Shown: positions 46,520 through 56,357, counted from the stretch's first letter. The stretch: DNA of 64,000 bases from Dyadobacter jejuensis (GCF_003149085.1 NZ_QGDT01000012.1:97483-161482); one strand, 5' to 3'. Translations and numbers: made by a program. The notes: generated from the sequence alone by a model not told the origin.

Positions 46520-47227
46520 ATGAAGCTTGAAATCTGTTACCAGGACCACCGTTTAGTGGCCATCAATAAGCCCCATGGCTTGCTCGTACACCGCAGTCCG
46601 ATAGCGGCCGATGCCCAGGAATTTGCCGTACAGCTACTCAGGGAGCAACTCGACCGACGGGTGTTTCCCGTTCATCGTCTCGATCGGAAGACCGCCGGGG
46701 TTTTACTTTTCGCCCTCGATGCCACGACCAATAGCCAGGTGCAGCAGCTCTTTGCACAAGGAGCGGTGAGTAAGCGCTATTTGGCCATTGTACGAGGCTA
46801 TACTCCCGACTATCTGGAAATAGATTATCCCCTAAAAAAAGAAGACGGTCCCCTGCAAGATGCCTTTACGGTGCTACATACCTTATCGAGGGCCGAGCTG
46901 CCGATAGCCCAGGGTAAGCATGCCACCTCCAGGTATTCGTTGGTAGCCTTATGCCCCACTACTGGCCGCATGCATCAATTGCGCAAGCATATGGCCCATA
47001 TTTTTCACCCGATAATAGGCGATAGACCCCATGGCTGCAACAAGCAAAATCGTTTCTTTCTGGAGTATTTTCAAATGAATACCATGCTGCTTCATGCCCA
47101 AAGTTTGGAGCTGACACCCCCTGGTACATCGGAGGCGATCAGGATCACCACCGATGTTCAGCCAGAGTTTCAACGCATGCTCGACGCCTTAGGGCTACAT
47201 GCACAGGGTGTGTCAGGGGTCTTATAG
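46520..47227 (+). CDS. RluA-family pseudouridine synthase (TruC-like)
   Basis: A 235-residue single-domain enzyme. The catalytic motif HRLDRKTAGVLLFALD lies near 54-69, with the active Asp in RLD. The opening is LEICYQDHRLVAINKPHGLL, and GRMHQLRKHMAHI occurs near 152-164. Its short length and lack of an S4 domain fit TruC, which modifies U65 in tRNA, but the target is inferred. Its stop overlaps the convergent cytochrome c gene by 6 bp. Confidence 0.9.
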   Translation: MKLEICYQDHRLVAINKPHGLLVHRSPIAADAQEFAVQLLREQLDRRVFPVHRLDRKTAGVLLFALDATTNSQVQQLFAQGAVSKRYLAIVRGYTPDYLEIDYPLKKEDGPLQDAFTVLHTLSRAELPIAQGKHATSRYSLVALCPTTGRMHQLRKHMAHIFHPIIGDRPHGCNKQNRFFLEYFQMNTMLLHAQSLELTPPGTSEAIRITTDVQPEFQRMLDALGLHAQGVSGVL

Positions 47228-48196
47228 TTTTGTGTATTTGTCCACCTTATGATGTATGGGTTTCAAGGAGCGTAGGTAGGCATAGATGGCCTTGAGGTCG
47301 GTATCGGTCATGCCTGCGTACATATTCCAGGGCATGGGGGTGTTTAAGTCGCCGGGAGCCACTTTGGGCGGCGAATAGGCACTATCGGCATACATCTTAA
47401 AACGATTGACGAACATGGCTTCGGTCCATTGGCCAAGTCCCGTTTCGACGTCGGGGGTAAGGTTTGCGGAACGCACGATGCCACCTGGCATAGGGAAGGC
47501 CATACCTCCGCCGTACTCCGTTCCAGGAATAGGAGTTCCTTTGTCTACCTGGCTGTGGCAATCTACACAACTAGCGGCGTTGATCAGGTATTGTCCATAG
47601 GCTAGCTCGTCGTCTGCTACGGGGAGCATCTGCGCCTGAGACCTAACCGGCATGGTGTTAATGAGTATATTAACCGGAAATGCGGGCTTGGAAGCGGGAG
47701 GTACGTTGGTAGAGGATGGAAGCTGTCGGAGATAGGCGATAATGGAATAAATGTCTTCAGGATCCATTTGCCCATAACTTTGATAGGGCATTACCGGAAA
47801 CAAAGCCGAGCCATCTTTACTTACTCCAGTAGTAATGGCTCGGTATAGCTCTCCATCTGTCCATTTGAAAAGGGCATGCGGGGTGATATTTTTCGAATAA
47901 AAATCGCCTGGGAAACCCATCTCCGTTCCAAACTTTTCTCCTCCGCCGCCAATAGATCCGGGGACGATAGGGCCGGCAAAGCGGGACCAGTCACGGGTGC
48001 TGTGGCAATCCACACATACGGTAACATGATTAGCCAAATAGGCGCCTCTTTGTATCCGCTTGGGGGTGAGTTCTATGGTAAGCTCTGGTGCGGGGCCGGT
48101 ATTGGGGAGCAGCCAAGTGACGTAGGCCAAGGCTCCGAGGATAGCTAGGAGCACGAAGCCAAAAAACGACAAAATAATTTTGAAGGGCTTTTTCAT
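47222..48196 (-). CDS. Membrane-anchored diheme cytochrome c
   Basis: A 324-residue protein. One N-terminal membrane helix (IILSFFGFVLLAILGALAYV) is followed by two cytochrome c domains, each starting with CVDCH (near 61-65 and 212-216). Distal Met ligands are probably in MPYQSYG and MPWNMYAG. It is typical of membrane-bound c-type cytochromes that feed or accept electrons from periplasmic dehydrogenases. The partner enzyme is not in the window. Convergent with the pseudouridine synthase gene. Confidence 0.88.
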   Translation of the reverse strand: MKKPFKIILSFFGFVLLAILGALAYVTWLLPNTGPAPELTIELTPKRIQRGAYLANHVTVCVDCHSTRDWSRFAGPIVPGSIGGGGEKFGTEMGFPGDFYSKNITPHALFKWTDGELYRAITTGVSKDGSALFPVMPYQSYGQMDPEDIYSIIAYLRQLPSSTNVPPASKPAFPVNILINTMPVRSQAQMLPVADDELAYGQYLINAASCVDCHSQVDKGTPIPGTEYGGGMAFPMPGGIVRSANLTPDVETGLGQWTEAMFVNRFKMYADSAYSPPKVAPGDLNTPMPWNMYAGMTDTDLKAIYAYLRSLKPIHHKVDKYTKL

Positions 48197-48357
48197 TTTA
48201 CGAAGAGTATATGTTATTTATCCCTAAATTATGGTTAAATTTAAGTAAATGATGAGTGGCGGTCAGAAAGTTATAGCAAAACTTATTGAATGGTATAGGC
48301 AGGTGGCGAATGCGAAGAAAACTTAATGATTTCTTAACATGTACTTAATATTATTAC

Positions 48358-49059
48358 GTGATGAACCTACTAAAAAATGTTTTCAGCCTATTGTTAATCG
48401 CCCAGCTAGCGGTAGGTCAGGACTATGCTACCCTAGCCCAAAGGCGGGCCATTATAAAGGTGGCGCCGCTTTCACTTTTCGATTATGATAATACCTTACA
48501 ACTAGGAATAGAAGTACCCTTATCTAAAACCACTAACCGGATGTCCTTTCAGCAGGAGGTAGGGTATGGTCACGGTCGGTTTAATATTTGGTCTCAAGGC
48601 GACGATTTCCTGTCCAATAAGCAAACCTGGAAGTTCCGTAGTCAACTTCGATTTTACCTCATCTCCAAACCAATAGCTCGGATGTATTTGGCAGGAGAAT
48701 ATATGTTCAAAAATGTTAGGAAGTGGGAACTGAGGGAGGTGTCGCCCTGTACTTATGGGAACTGTTACCCTGTGGTGCAGCAGAATGTGCATTTTCAGAA
48801 GAACGTGACGGCCTTGCATGTAAAACTGGGGTGGCAGTTCTATTTTAAAAACCGAACGACCCTGGACCTTACCACGGGCTTTGGGCTTCGTTCACCGAAG
48901 TATCGGGTCCTCACACCGGGTGTGACGGTCGATCCCCGCTATGCCTTTGGCGACTGGTGGTGGACCTCGGGTGGCTCTGAGGGTGAAGTCACGGTAGACC
49001 CTAGCCTGGCCTTTGGCGTTCAGATAGGGATACTGCTCGGGAAACTCCCGTCACCTTGA
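48358..49059 (+). CDS. Secreted outer-membrane-type protein, DUF3575-like
   Basis: A 233-residue protein with a signal peptide (LLKNVFSLLLIAQLAVGQ). The mature part has alternating beta-strand pattern: IIKVAPLSLFDYDNTLQLGI, LRFYLISKPIARMYLAGEYM and WQFYFKNRTTLDLTTGFGLR, ending LAFGVQIGILLG. This fits a small outer-membrane barrel of the DUF3575 type. Two Cys residues (SPCTYGNCYP) may form a disulfide in a surface loop. Function unknown. Confidence 0.7.
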   Translation: MMNLLKNVFSLLLIAQLAVGQDYATLAQRRAIIKVAPLSLFDYDNTLQLGIEVPLSKTTNRMSFQQEVGYGHGRFNIWSQGDDFLSNKQTWKFRSQLRFYLISKPIARMYLAGEYMFKNVRKWELREVSPCTYGNCYPVVQQNVHFQKNVTALHVKLGWQFYFKNRTTLDLTTGFGLRSPKYRVLTPGVTVDPRYAFGDWWWTSGGSEGEVTVDPSLAFGVQIGILLGKLPSP

Positions 49060-49074
49060 CCGGAGCCGGTCAGA

Positions 49075-49105
49075 ATAAAAAAGGGCCGCTATTACAGCGA
49101 CCCTT
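49075..49105 (-). terminator. Rho-independent terminator after msrB
   Basis: On the minus strand AAGGGTCGCT and AGCGGCCCTT form a near-perfect stem with a 5-base loop, followed by TTTTATT. It lies between convergent genes and directly follows the msrB stop. Confidence 0.8.
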
Positions 49106-49111
49106 GAATGA

Positions 49112-49636
49112 CTAACTACCCGATTTGGCAGTTTGTTGTTTGTTGTATTTCTTTTCGGCCGTTTGGGCTTTGGCAAAATCGAGCACCACGCCGTTGATGC
49201 AATACCGTAGGCCAGTGGGAGGTGGGCCGTCCTTAAACACATGCCCCAAATGGGAGTCGCAGCGGCCACAAACTACCTCTGTTCGTACCATTCCATGACT
49301 TTTATCGGTATGGTATACAATGGACTTTTTGCTTAAAGGCTCATAGAAACTAGGCCATCCGCATCCGCTATCGAACTTGGTGTCGCTTTTGAATAGGGCA
49401 TTGCCACATACTGCGCAATAATAAGTGCCCACTTCCTTGGAGTGCTCAAAGGCGCTGGACCCTGGTCTTTCGGTACCTTTAAGTCGGGCTACTTCATACA
49501 CTTCAGGGGAGAGAATTTTACTCCACTCCGCATTCGTTTTTTTATAAGATTCTGTTTTGTTGACGACCTGGCCATAGCCTAGCTGGACTATCAATGTTCC
49601 TAGCACGAGCAGACCCGTTTTTATCATTCCCTTCAT
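49112..49636 (-). CDS. msrB: Peptide-methionine (R)-S-oxide reductase, exported
   Basis: A 174-residue MsrB. A signal peptide ([20 protein letters not shown]) suggests a periplasmic location. Zinc-binding pairs are CAVC near 74-77 and CGRC near 123-126. The catalytic Cys is in [13 protein letters not shown] near 145-157. It reduces methionine-R-sulfoxide in oxidised proteins. No fused MsrA domain is present. It has its own terminator. Confidence 0.94.
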   Translation of the reverse strand: MKGMIKTGLLVLGTLIVQLGYGQVVNKTESYKKTNAEWSKILSPEVYEVARLKGTERPGSSAFEHSKEVGTYYCAVCGNALFKSDTKFDSGCGWPSFYEPLSKKSIVYHTDKSHGMVRTEVVCGRCDSHLGHVFKDGPPPTGLRYCINGVVLDFAKAQTAEKKYNKQQTAKSGS

Positions 49637-49698
49637 AGCATATCAAGTTGATGTTATAATCTATACGGATAAACGGGCTAAAAGGTTTTGAGGTTCCT

Positions 49699-49751
49699 AA
49701 AAAAAAGTGAAGTCGTTGCCTGTGCTTTCGCAATTTGCAACGACTTCACTT
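49699..49751 (-). terminator. Terminator after bshB1
   Basis: A long stem AAGTGAAGTCGTTGC/GCAACGACTTCACTT (15 bp) with a 17-base loop, followed on the minus strand by eight T. It touches the bshB1 stop codon. Confidence 0.85.
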
Positions 49752-50483
49752 CTATTGAAACAGGCTGATGTCCTGAAGGCCTAGCATCCTCGCGGAGGTA
49801 AAGCCTTCTCCGTATGGCACGCCGATGGCATGGCCCATTTCTTTGGCGCGGGCAATGATAAACTCTAGAAATTCCGGAGAGGAAATATAACTTTGAGGCT
49901 CATTGCTGCTGGCGTCGTAGTTGGGGTCGAAAAATTGGCTTTTAAAGGCACGGATTGCCGCTAGCTTTTGGTCATGAACCGCCGTAATATCGATGACGAA
50001 GTCGGGCTTAATGTGTCGGTCCTGGATGGCATGAAACACATTGCGAGGGCGCCAGGCCGATTGGGGCAGGCCGTTCTCATCGAAAGTCTCGACCATCCGC
50101 AGTCCCGAATAAAATGCGCTATCGGCCACTATTCGCCCTCCACGGCCGTGGTCGGGGTGGCGGTCGTCGATGGCATTGGTAATAATGATATCGGGCTGGT
50201 ATTTACGGATGTAGGGGATAATTTTTTTCTGTTGCTCCTCGGTATTGGCAAAGAAGCCATCGCGTAGGCCTACGTTTTTCCGTACCGAAACATTGAGAAT
50301 TTTAGCCGCTTGGCGCCCTTCTTCCAGGCGTCCTTCGGGCGTGCCTCTGGTTCCCAGTTCTCCTCTGGTAAGGTCTACGATCCCTACTTTTTTGCCCAAG
50401 GCCAGTTGGTTCAAGAGGGTGCCCGCGCAGCATAGTTCCACGTCGTCGGGGTGAGCCATAATGGCCAATATGTCTAATTTCAT
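49752..50483 (-). CDS. bshB1: Bacillithiol biosynthesis deacetylase BshB1
   Basis: A 243-residue LmbE-like metal-dependent deacetylase. The zinc site AHPDDVELCCAGTL lies at 10-23, DRHPDHGRGGRIV near 109-121 supplies further ligands, and VDLTRGELGTRGTPEGR matches the BshB1 group. It removes the acetyl group from GlcNAc-malate in bacillithiol synthesis. bshA and bshC are not in the window. It is the last gene before the strong terminator. Confidence 0.92.
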   Translation of the reverse strand: MKLDILAIMAHPDDVELCCAGTLLNQLALGKKVGIVDLTRGELGTRGTPEGRLEEGRQAAKILNVSVRKNVGLRDGFFANTEEQQKKIIPYIRKYQPDIIITNAIDDRHPDHGRGGRIVADSAFYSGLRMVETFDENGLPQSAWRPRNVFHAIQDRHIKPDFVIDITAVHDQKLAAIRAFKSQFFDPNYDASSNEPQSYISSPEFLEFIIARAKEMGHAIGVPYGEGFTSARMLGLQDISLFQ

Positions 50484-50510
50484 AGTCGTTTACAAATGTG
50501 GGTAGGGAAG

Positions 50511-51584
50511 TTATTTAACCCTCAATTTTTGTCCGATTCTCAACGTAGACCGGGTAGAAATACGGTTTTTCCTGGCCAAAGCCGATGCCGTAGTGCCATA
50601 TTTGCTAGCAATAGACGACAGGGTGTCTCCAGACCGTACCCGGTAAAGGATAGAACGGTTGTAAGCGGCGGGAGCATCACCCGATTCAAACTCGCTTTTG
50701 CTGGATTTCCCCCTGAGGTGGTTCCATACTTCGGGTGTCAACGTAAAATGGTCGGAACGAATCTGACGGTTAGGCCAGTCGAAGAGATTCCGGGGGTCGA
50801 AGGGATTGCCTTCATAGCGGTTTTCATAATGCAGGTGGGAGCCGGTACTTCTACCCGTGCTACCACCCAGCCCGATTACCTCCCCAGCCTTTACGGTCTG
50901 TCCCGACTCCACCAGTTGGCGGGAGAGGTGACCGTACAGGGTTTCTAGTCCGTTATAATGCCGGACTAAAATAAACCTTCCGTATCCACTTCCATCATAC
51001 GCCACGATGCGCACCATGCCGTCGTAGGTAGAGCGCACGGAGTCGCCTGTGTCAAGGTCCAGGTCGGTGCCATTATGCCAGCGTCCCCATCGGTAGCCAA
51101 ATTGTGAGGTAGTAGGGGTCCTCTCCATGGGAGTACTCCACAGCTGATTAATGGATTCATTATAGAGGGTTAGCTCTACAGGCTCATCGAAATCCAAGGG
51201 GCTCAGGCCATAAGGGTTGATGACCCTTGGATCCCAAATGGCATAGTATTCTGCCGCCTTCACCCAGTCGTCGGCTACGAGTAGGGAGTCCACCATCTCT
51301 ACCACCTCGGGTTCTCCTTCGTCCAAGGTAACGGTATCTTCACTTACCACTGGGTTTAGAGGCTTGATGGGTTCAAACTGATTCTGAAAACGTAAGCCAG
51401 AGGTTACTGTTTTGTATTCATCTTCTACCTGCGGTACCGCTTTGGTAGTAGGTCCTTCCTGCTGGTTGCTACCAGTTTGGTTTATTTTAGGGTTGTTCTT
51501 AAACTTGCCTCTTTCCTGGGCCTGTAGGTTCCAGCATAGTAAGCTCGATAAGGTCAATACCCCTACGAAAATCGTTTTTTTCAT
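50511..51584 (-). CDS. M23 peptidase with C-terminal LysM domain
   Basis: A 357-residue exported protein (signal KKTIFVGVLTLSSLLCWNLQAQ). The peptidase M23 domain has the zinc residues in YRWGRWHNGTDLDLDTG (H-x3-D, near 171-187) and GSHLHYENRYEG (H-x-H near 252-263). A LysM domain closes the chain (YRVRSGDTLSSIASKYGTT, about 310-357). It should cut peptidoglycan cross-links or act as a cell-wall-bound activator. The region between signal and peptidase is polar and Glu/Thr-rich. Confidence 0.93.
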   Translation of the reverse strand: MKKTIFVGVLTLSSLLCWNLQAQERGKFKNNPKINQTGSNQQEGPTTKAVPQVEDEYKTVTSGLRFQNQFEPIKPLNPVVSEDTVTLDEGEPEVVEMVDSLLVADDWVKAAEYYAIWDPRVINPYGLSPLDFDEPVELTLYNESINQLWSTPMERTPTTSQFGYRWGRWHNGTDLDLDTGDSVRSTYDGMVRIVAYDGSGYGRFILVRHYNGLETLYGHLSRQLVESGQTVKAGEVIGLGGSTGRSTGSHLHYENRYEGNPFDPRNLFDWPNRQIRSDHFTLTPEVWNHLRGKSSKSEFESGDAPAAYNRSILYRVRSGDTLSSIASKYGTTASALARKNRISTRSTLRIGQKLRVK

Positions 51585-51593
51585 AAAATAGGG

Positions 51594-51631
51594 AAACCTA
51601 TCCCCGTTTGTTCGTGAAAAGGGATAGGTTT
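51594..51631. terminator. Hairpin between trxB and the M23 peptidase gene
   Basis: AAACCTATCCC and GGGATAGGTTT form a perfect 11-bp stem. T-runs on both sides are short (AAGTTTTTT on the plus side), so it may end the trxB transcript or work in either direction. Confidence 0.5.
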
Positions 51632-51657
51632 AAGTTTTTTATCGTGAGTAACCCGGT

Positions 51658-52617
51658 TTAAGCGGTTTGAATAATTTCATGTTCTACTTCAAGAGCTGCC
51701 AAAAAGCGCTCGGCATCCAAAGCAGCCATACATCCTGACCCGGCGGCAGTGACGGCCTGGCGGTAGATATTATCCTGGGCATCTCCGCAGGCAAACACTC
51801 CTTTGACGTTCGTAAGGGAGGTTCCTTTTACGGTCTGGATATACCCGGTGGCATCCATATCGAGGTATCCACTAAAAATGTCGGTGTTGGGCTTATGGCC
51901 TATGGCTACGAAGAATCCTGTAGCTTCTAGGACAGTTTCTTCACCCGAAACGTTATTACGTACTTTTACACCTTCTACGGCCTCCTCGCCAAGGACTTCC
52001 ACCGTTTCGGTGTTCCATAATATTTCTATATTAGGCAAGGTTTCCACGCGTTTTTGCATGATCTTAGAGGCACGCATTTCGTCGCGGCGCACTAGCAAAT
52101 ATACCTTGCGGCAAAGCTTGGCGAGGTAGCTGGCTTCTTCGGCGGCGGTGTCGCCCGCTCCTACAATCACCACATCTTGGTTACGGAAGAAAAAACCATC
52201 GCAAACGGCACAGGCAGAAACTCCTTTGCCATTGAGGCGTTGTTCGGACTCCAGGCCGAGCCATTTGGCGGAGGCACCCGTGGAGACGATCACCGTTTTG
52301 GCTTCAATTTCTTTTTGACCATCTACCACCACCTTATGCGGAAAGCCAGTAAAGTCGACTGAGGTTACCATGCCGTAGCGTACATCGGTTCCGAAACGCT
52401 TGGCCTGTGCCTCGAAATTTTGCATCATTTCGGGACCGGTAATTCCGTCGGGATAGCCGGGGTAATTGTCAACTTCTGTAGTAATGGTCAATTGTCCTCC
52501 AGGTTGGATTCCCTGGTACATTACTGGGTTAAGTCCTGCCCTGGAAGCATAAATAGCGGCCGTATATCCGGCTGGTCCTGATCCGATGATCAAGCAATCA
52601 ATTTTTTCGATTTCCAT
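51658..52617 (-). CDS. trxB: Thioredoxin reductase
   Basis: A 319-residue flavoprotein. FAD-binding GSGPAGYTAAIYASRAGL lies at 12-29, the redox centre CAVC near 137-140, NADPH-binding GAGDTAAEEASYL near 153-165, and the late ACGDAQDNIYRQAVTAAGSG. It reduces thioredoxin with NADPH in the cytoplasm. It is separated from the OmpA-family gene upstream by 154 bp and by a hairpin from the gene downstream. Confidence 0.96.
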   Translation of the reverse strand: MEIEKIDCLIIGSGPAGYTAAIYASRAGLNPVMYQGIQPGGQLTITTEVDNYPGYPDGITGPEMMQNFEAQAKRFGTDVRYGMVTSVDFTGFPHKVVVDGQKEIEAKTVIVSTGASAKWLGLESEQRLNGKGVSACAVCDGFFFRNQDVVIVGAGDTAAEEASYLAKLCRKVYLLVRRDEMRASKIMQKRVETLPNIEILWNTETVEVLGEEAVEGVKVRNNVSGEETVLEATGFFVAIGHKPNTDIFSGYLDMDATGYIQTVKGTSLTNVKGVFACGDAQDNIYRQAVTAAGSGCMAALDAERFLAALEVEHEIIQTA

Positions 52618-52771
52618 GATAATTCAATAGTCTCGTTCTTTGAAATGATATTTTAATTGTGGAAAATTTCTACCATAGTGGTGTTTTATTTATGTTTTTC
52701 CGCTGAGTATAGTTCAATGAACGTCAGTTGCGATGCAAAAGTGCAATTTTTAGCTACTTTATGCAAGTACG

Positions 52772-54667
52772 TTACAGGATCCTCCATTCTATACGTCTAT
52801 TTTTTTGTCGATTTTCTTCCGTATCATTTGCTGCAATAGGTTTGCTGCTTCCATAACCTTTGGTAAAAAGCCTTTGAGGCGCTATTCCCGATTGTTTTAG
52901 GTATTCTACAACTGCCTTGGCCCTTTCCAGCGACAGGGCCTTATTGGTGGCATCGTTACCCGTGTTGTCGGTATGGCCCGAAATCTCTATTTGTAACTTA
53001 GGGTTGTCGGTCAGGAATTGGGTGAGTCTTCGCAATTCTATTCTGGAACGCTGTCCGAGTTCTACCGACCCTGAGTTGAAGAATATATTATTGAGGACCT
53101 CTTTTTTGTCTTTTTCAACGGGCTCCAGTGGAATCTCTAGATTGATAACCGACACCGAGTCCTGTACGGTGAAGGTGAGGCTTTTAAATAGGAAACCAGG
53201 CTTTTCGATGTGCATGGCATATTCACTGTCGCGGTTGAGAACGGCCAAAAACTGGCCGTTTTGTGTGTCAGAGTGGTATTCCCCTACTTTCGTTTGACGA
53301 CTCAGGTCGAATAGCGTGATATCCGCAGCGATAGGACCCTGGGTGCTCTTGTTGAGTAGCTTTCCCTTTACGTAACGGGTAGGGGTTATTTTATTTCGCA
53401 AATTGGCGGGAAGGGCGAAGGTATAGAGTTTGGATTTCCCGGGGTCGGCTACGTCGTCGGTATAATAGGCCTGGAGGCCGTCGGAGCTCAGGAAGAAGCC
53501 CACCTGGTCGCCGATGGTGTTGATGGGGTAGCCCAAGTTCAGCGGCTGGGACCAGAGGGAGTCTGTAAGTGTGGACTGGTACAAGTCGAAGCCCCCCATC
53601 CCGGGATAGCCGTCGGAAGAGAAAAATAGAGAGCGCCCGTTGGCATGGATAAAAGGGGCAACATCATCCATAATGGTATTGATGCTAGAGCCGGCGTTTC
53701 GAGGTGCTGTCCACGATCCTGACTCGTCCCTGGCGGTGTACCAGATATCTTTTTTGCCTTGCCCTTCTTTACGGTCCGAGGAGAAGTACAGGGTACGGCC
53801 GTCGGCCGATAGGGAGGGCTGCGACTCCCAAGAGCGGCTATTAATAATATCGCCGAGGTTGACGGGCGTCGACCAGGCGGCTCCTTTCTTATGACTGATA
53901 TACAAGTCGCAGCTGCCATAGCCGTCGGGGCGGTTGCAGGCTGTAAACACGAGAGTCCGGCCATCGGCCGAAATACTGCAGGTGCCCTCATTCTGTGCGG
54001 AATTGATGGCCTCCGAAATGGGTTGAGGGAGTTGCCAGCGCCCGTTGATGCGGTTGGAGAGGTATATGTTTTCGTCCCTTTCTCGGGTTTGACCCGTAAA
54101 GAGCAGGGTTTCACTGTCGCCCGTGAGTACGGGGAAATATTGCGTTTCCAGAAAGTTGACTGTATCACCAAGGGATACTTTGTCAATGGCTAGTGGATGG
54201 GCCAAGGCCTGCCTGGCAAAGGTGCAGGATTGAATATATAAGTCGGTTACGAGCAATAAGTTGGACTTCTCTGGAAGTAAAATTTTCGATTTTTCGAAGA
54301 AGTATTGTGCCGAGTCGTAAGCCTCCTTTTGAAACTTATTTCGTCCCAGCCAATGAAGCGCAGGCCCCGACTGCGGGTTGTCGGGTTGCAACCTGACCAT
54401 GGCCCTATAATAACGCTCTGTTTGCACCCCATTTCGTTGCAGCTCGGCTATCTGCGCCAGGCGTAGATGGCTGTCGTAATGCGTGGGCTCCTGCTCGAGC
54501 ACCTTTTCGAATAGTTCGCGCGCCAGAGGAAGCTGTCGGGCCTGCAGGGCCTTTTGTGCCTTTTGGTAGTGGTCTCTAGCCCGCTTATTGCCCGGGAGTT
54601 CCTGGGCAGAACCCCCGCTCATGCTTGCTAAAAAAAAGATGGCCAAACAGAATACGAGTCGAATCAT
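52772..54667 (-). CDS. OmpA-family protein with TPR and PD40 (WD40-like) repeats
   Basis: A 631-residue exported protein (signal VFCLAIFFLASMSGGSAQ). N-terminal TPR-like helices (about 25-140) precede PD40 beta-propeller repeats (about 180-400; SISADGRTLVFTACNRPDG, SLSADGRTLYFSSDRKEGQG). A carboxypeptidase-regulatory-like segment follows near 430-510. The OmpA C-terminal domain (about 525-631; ISGHTDNTGND, LSLERAKAVVEYLK) binds peptidoglycan. This architecture is common in Bacteroidota, including gliding/type IX-associated proteins, but its role here is unknown. It starts one base before the QueE stop codon region. Confidence 0.9.
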   Translation of the reverse strand: MIRLVFCLAIFFLASMSGGSAQELPGNKRARDHYQKAQKALQARQLPLARELFEKVLEQEPTHYDSHLRLAQIAELQRNGVQTERYYRAMVRLQPDNPQSGPALHWLGRNKFQKEAYDSAQYFFEKSKILLPEKSNLLLVTDLYIQSCTFARQALAHPLAIDKVSLGDTVNFLETQYFPVLTGDSETLLFTGQTRERDENIYLSNRINGRWQLPQPISEAINSAQNEGTCSISADGRTLVFTACNRPDGYGSCDLYISHKKGAAWSTPVNLGDIINSRSWESQPSLSADGRTLYFSSDRKEGQGKKDIWYTARDESGSWTAPRNAGSSINTIMDDVAPFIHANGRSLFFSSDGYPGMGGFDLYQSTLTDSLWSQPLNLGYPINTIGDQVGFFLSSDGLQAYYTDDVADPGKSKLYTFALPANLRNKITPTRYVKGKLLNKSTQGPIAADITLFDLSRQTKVGEYHSDTQNGQFLAVLNRDSEYAMHIEKPGFLFKSLTFTVQDSVSVINLEIPLEPVEKDKKEVLNNIFFNSGSVELGQRSRIELRRLTQFLTDNPKLQIEISGHTDNTGNDATNKALSLERAKAVVEYLKQSGIAPQRLFTKGYGSSKPIAANDTEENRQKNRRIEWRIL

Positions 54668-55290
54668 CAGGGTATATTCATGTACTTATGCGTTTGTAAC
54701 GACATTTTCCATTTCGGATTGTCTTTGATATAGTCAATTATAAGCGGAAGCATCATTTCTTGTCGGCTCCACTCCGGTTGTAGTAAAAGACTGCAATGAG
54801 CGCCTACTTTGGCGGCATGTTCCTCGGCAAAGGCAAAGTCGCTCTTGTTATAAATAATGGCTTTTAGCTCATGGGCCGCTGGGTAAATATCGGGATGTGG
54901 CTCTTTGAATTTCTTGGGCGAAAAACAGATCCAGTCCCAATGGCCCGTTAGGGGGTATACCCCCGAAGTCTCTATATTGGTTTGGAATCCTGCTTGCTGT
55001 AGCTTTTCAGTGAGGGCGTCGAGGTTGTACATCAGGGGTTCTCCTCCCGTAACCACCGCCAGGCGGCCAGGATATTGCTTTGCCCCGCTTACGATGGTTT
55101 CTAAGCTGGTGTAGGGGTGCTTGTCGGCCTCCCACGATTCTTTGACGTCACACCAGTGGCAACCCACATCACAGCCACCCAAACGAATAAAATAGGCCGC
55201 TTTGCCGCTGTGTTGTCCTTCGCCCTGTAGGGTATAAAAAGCCTCCATGACGGGTAAAGACGTTCGTGTTTCGATTTCTGCTAATTCCAA
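54667..55290 (-). CDS. queE: 7-carboxy-7-deazaguanine synthase
   Basis: A 207-residue radical-SAM enzyme. The iron-sulfur Cys motif is GCDVGCHWCDVKESW (C-x3-C-x2-C) near 38-52, preceded by EAFYTLQGEGQHSGKAAYFI, the QueE substrate segment. TGGEPLMYNL matches the radical-SAM glycine motif. It makes 7-carboxy-7-deazaguanine in queuosine precursor synthesis. Its end overlaps the start of the OmpA-family gene by one base. Confidence 0.95.
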   Translation of the reverse strand: MELAEIETRTSLPVMEAFYTLQGEGQHSGKAAYFIRLGGCDVGCHWCDVKESWEADKHPYTSLETIVSGAKQYPGRLAVVTGGEPLMYNLDALTEKLQQAGFQTNIETSGVYPLTGHWDWICFSPKKFKEPHPDIYPAAHELKAIIYNKSDFAFAEEHAAKVGAHCSLLLQPEWSRQEMMLPLIIDYIKDNPKWKMSLQTHKYMNIP

Positions 55291-55370
55291 TGACTTAGTT
55301 CTTAATGTTAAAGATGTGGTAATGATATAGGCACTAACAAGATTCGGCGATCGAAAGTTTACCAGTATGC

Positions 55371-56357
55371 TTAGAGTTGCCCAATAATGATGTCGGCGAT
55401 GGCCCTCATGCCCTTGTCGCCGGGGTGGTCGGCTACGGCTTGGTTCTTAAACAACCCCCTGGCCGTATAGAGTGTATCGTTCATCAATGGTTCGAGCTCG
55501 GCTACCTTATATACCCTGAGTCCCGCAATATTACGGATTCGGTAGGTCGCCTCCATGGTAGAGCGCCAGAACGTGGTGGAACAAACGACCTTGGTCTCGG
55601 ACTGGGAGATCACCTTCAGGATATATTGGTCATATTTGTCCTGGAATTGATTGAGGTAGCTCATATTGGTATTTTCTCCAATGCGCATAATGAGTAAATC
55701 GGGCTTCCAGGCGGCGATGTCATCGAGCTTGGTAAAGTCGTAATTGTTATAGGATCGTTCGAAGCCTATATCGTAGCTCACGCGGATTTCTACCTTTGGG
55801 TTCAATAGCTTCAGGCGTTTGGTAAGCAGAGAGAGGTAATCCATTTCTTTGGCCGATGCCGCCATACCCCAGTCCCCGTACCAGCCCAGCTCCGGGGCTA
55901 CTCCATGCCCCGTAATGCTATTGCCCACCACAAACACCCGTTCGTAGAAGGTATGGACCCTTACCTTGCTAACAGGGGAAACGATATCTTTGCACTTCAG
56001 CCTGCCCCAGACTTCCATCGTGTCTTTGACGATAAAACAGTTGGATTCCGTCCAATTTTTCCCCTGATCTATACTCAGTTCAAACTTTGTTTCGGTGGGT
56101 AAGGAATCGGCTAAAAGGGAAATTTTGGTGGCATACACCTGGCCACTTAAGGTGTCTGAAAACTGGGGTTTCGGTAAGGATTTGACCGGAATATTGACAA
56201 AAGTGACCGAATCGATCTGACTCTGGCAGAAACAAGTGTCTTGACCGTCGCCGCCAGGCTTGATAATGGGTTCGAAGTCGGGTGGGGCCGATCGGCACCC
56301 TAGCAGGACTAAGCACAAGAGTAAAACGTAAACAGCTGCTTCAATAGCGACTTTCAT
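55371..56357 (-). CDS. SGNH-hydrolase lipoprotein
   Basis: A 328-residue protein with a lipoprotein signal (LLLCLVLLGC, Cys21). Residues about 150-328 form an SGNH/GDSL hydrolase: the nucleophile Ser is in VVGNSITGHG near 145-154, MRIGENTNMS gives the Asn block, and DHPGDKGMRAIADI near 310-323 the C-terminal His block. Residues 60-140 are a separate beta-rich region with a NWTESNCF segment. It lies next to the broken acyltransferase gene; SGNH and acyltransferase-3 proteins often modify the same glycans, but a link here is inference. Confidence 0.8.
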   Translation of the reverse strand: MKVAIEAAVYVLLLCLVLLGCRSAPPDFEPIIKPGGDGQDTCFCQSQIDSVTFVNIPVKSLPKPQFSDTLSGQVYATKISLLADSLPTETKFELSIDQGKNWTESNCFIVKDTMEVWGRLKCKDIVSPVSKVRVHTFYERVFVVGNSITGHGVAPELGWYGDWGMAASAKEMDYLSLLTKRLKLLNPKVEIRVSYDIGFERSYNNYDFTKLDDIAAWKPDLLIMRIGENTNMSYLNQFQDKYDQYILKVISQSETKVVCSTTFWRSTMEATYRIRNIAGLRVYKVAELEPLMNDTLYTARGLFKNQAVADHPGDKGMRAIADIIIGQL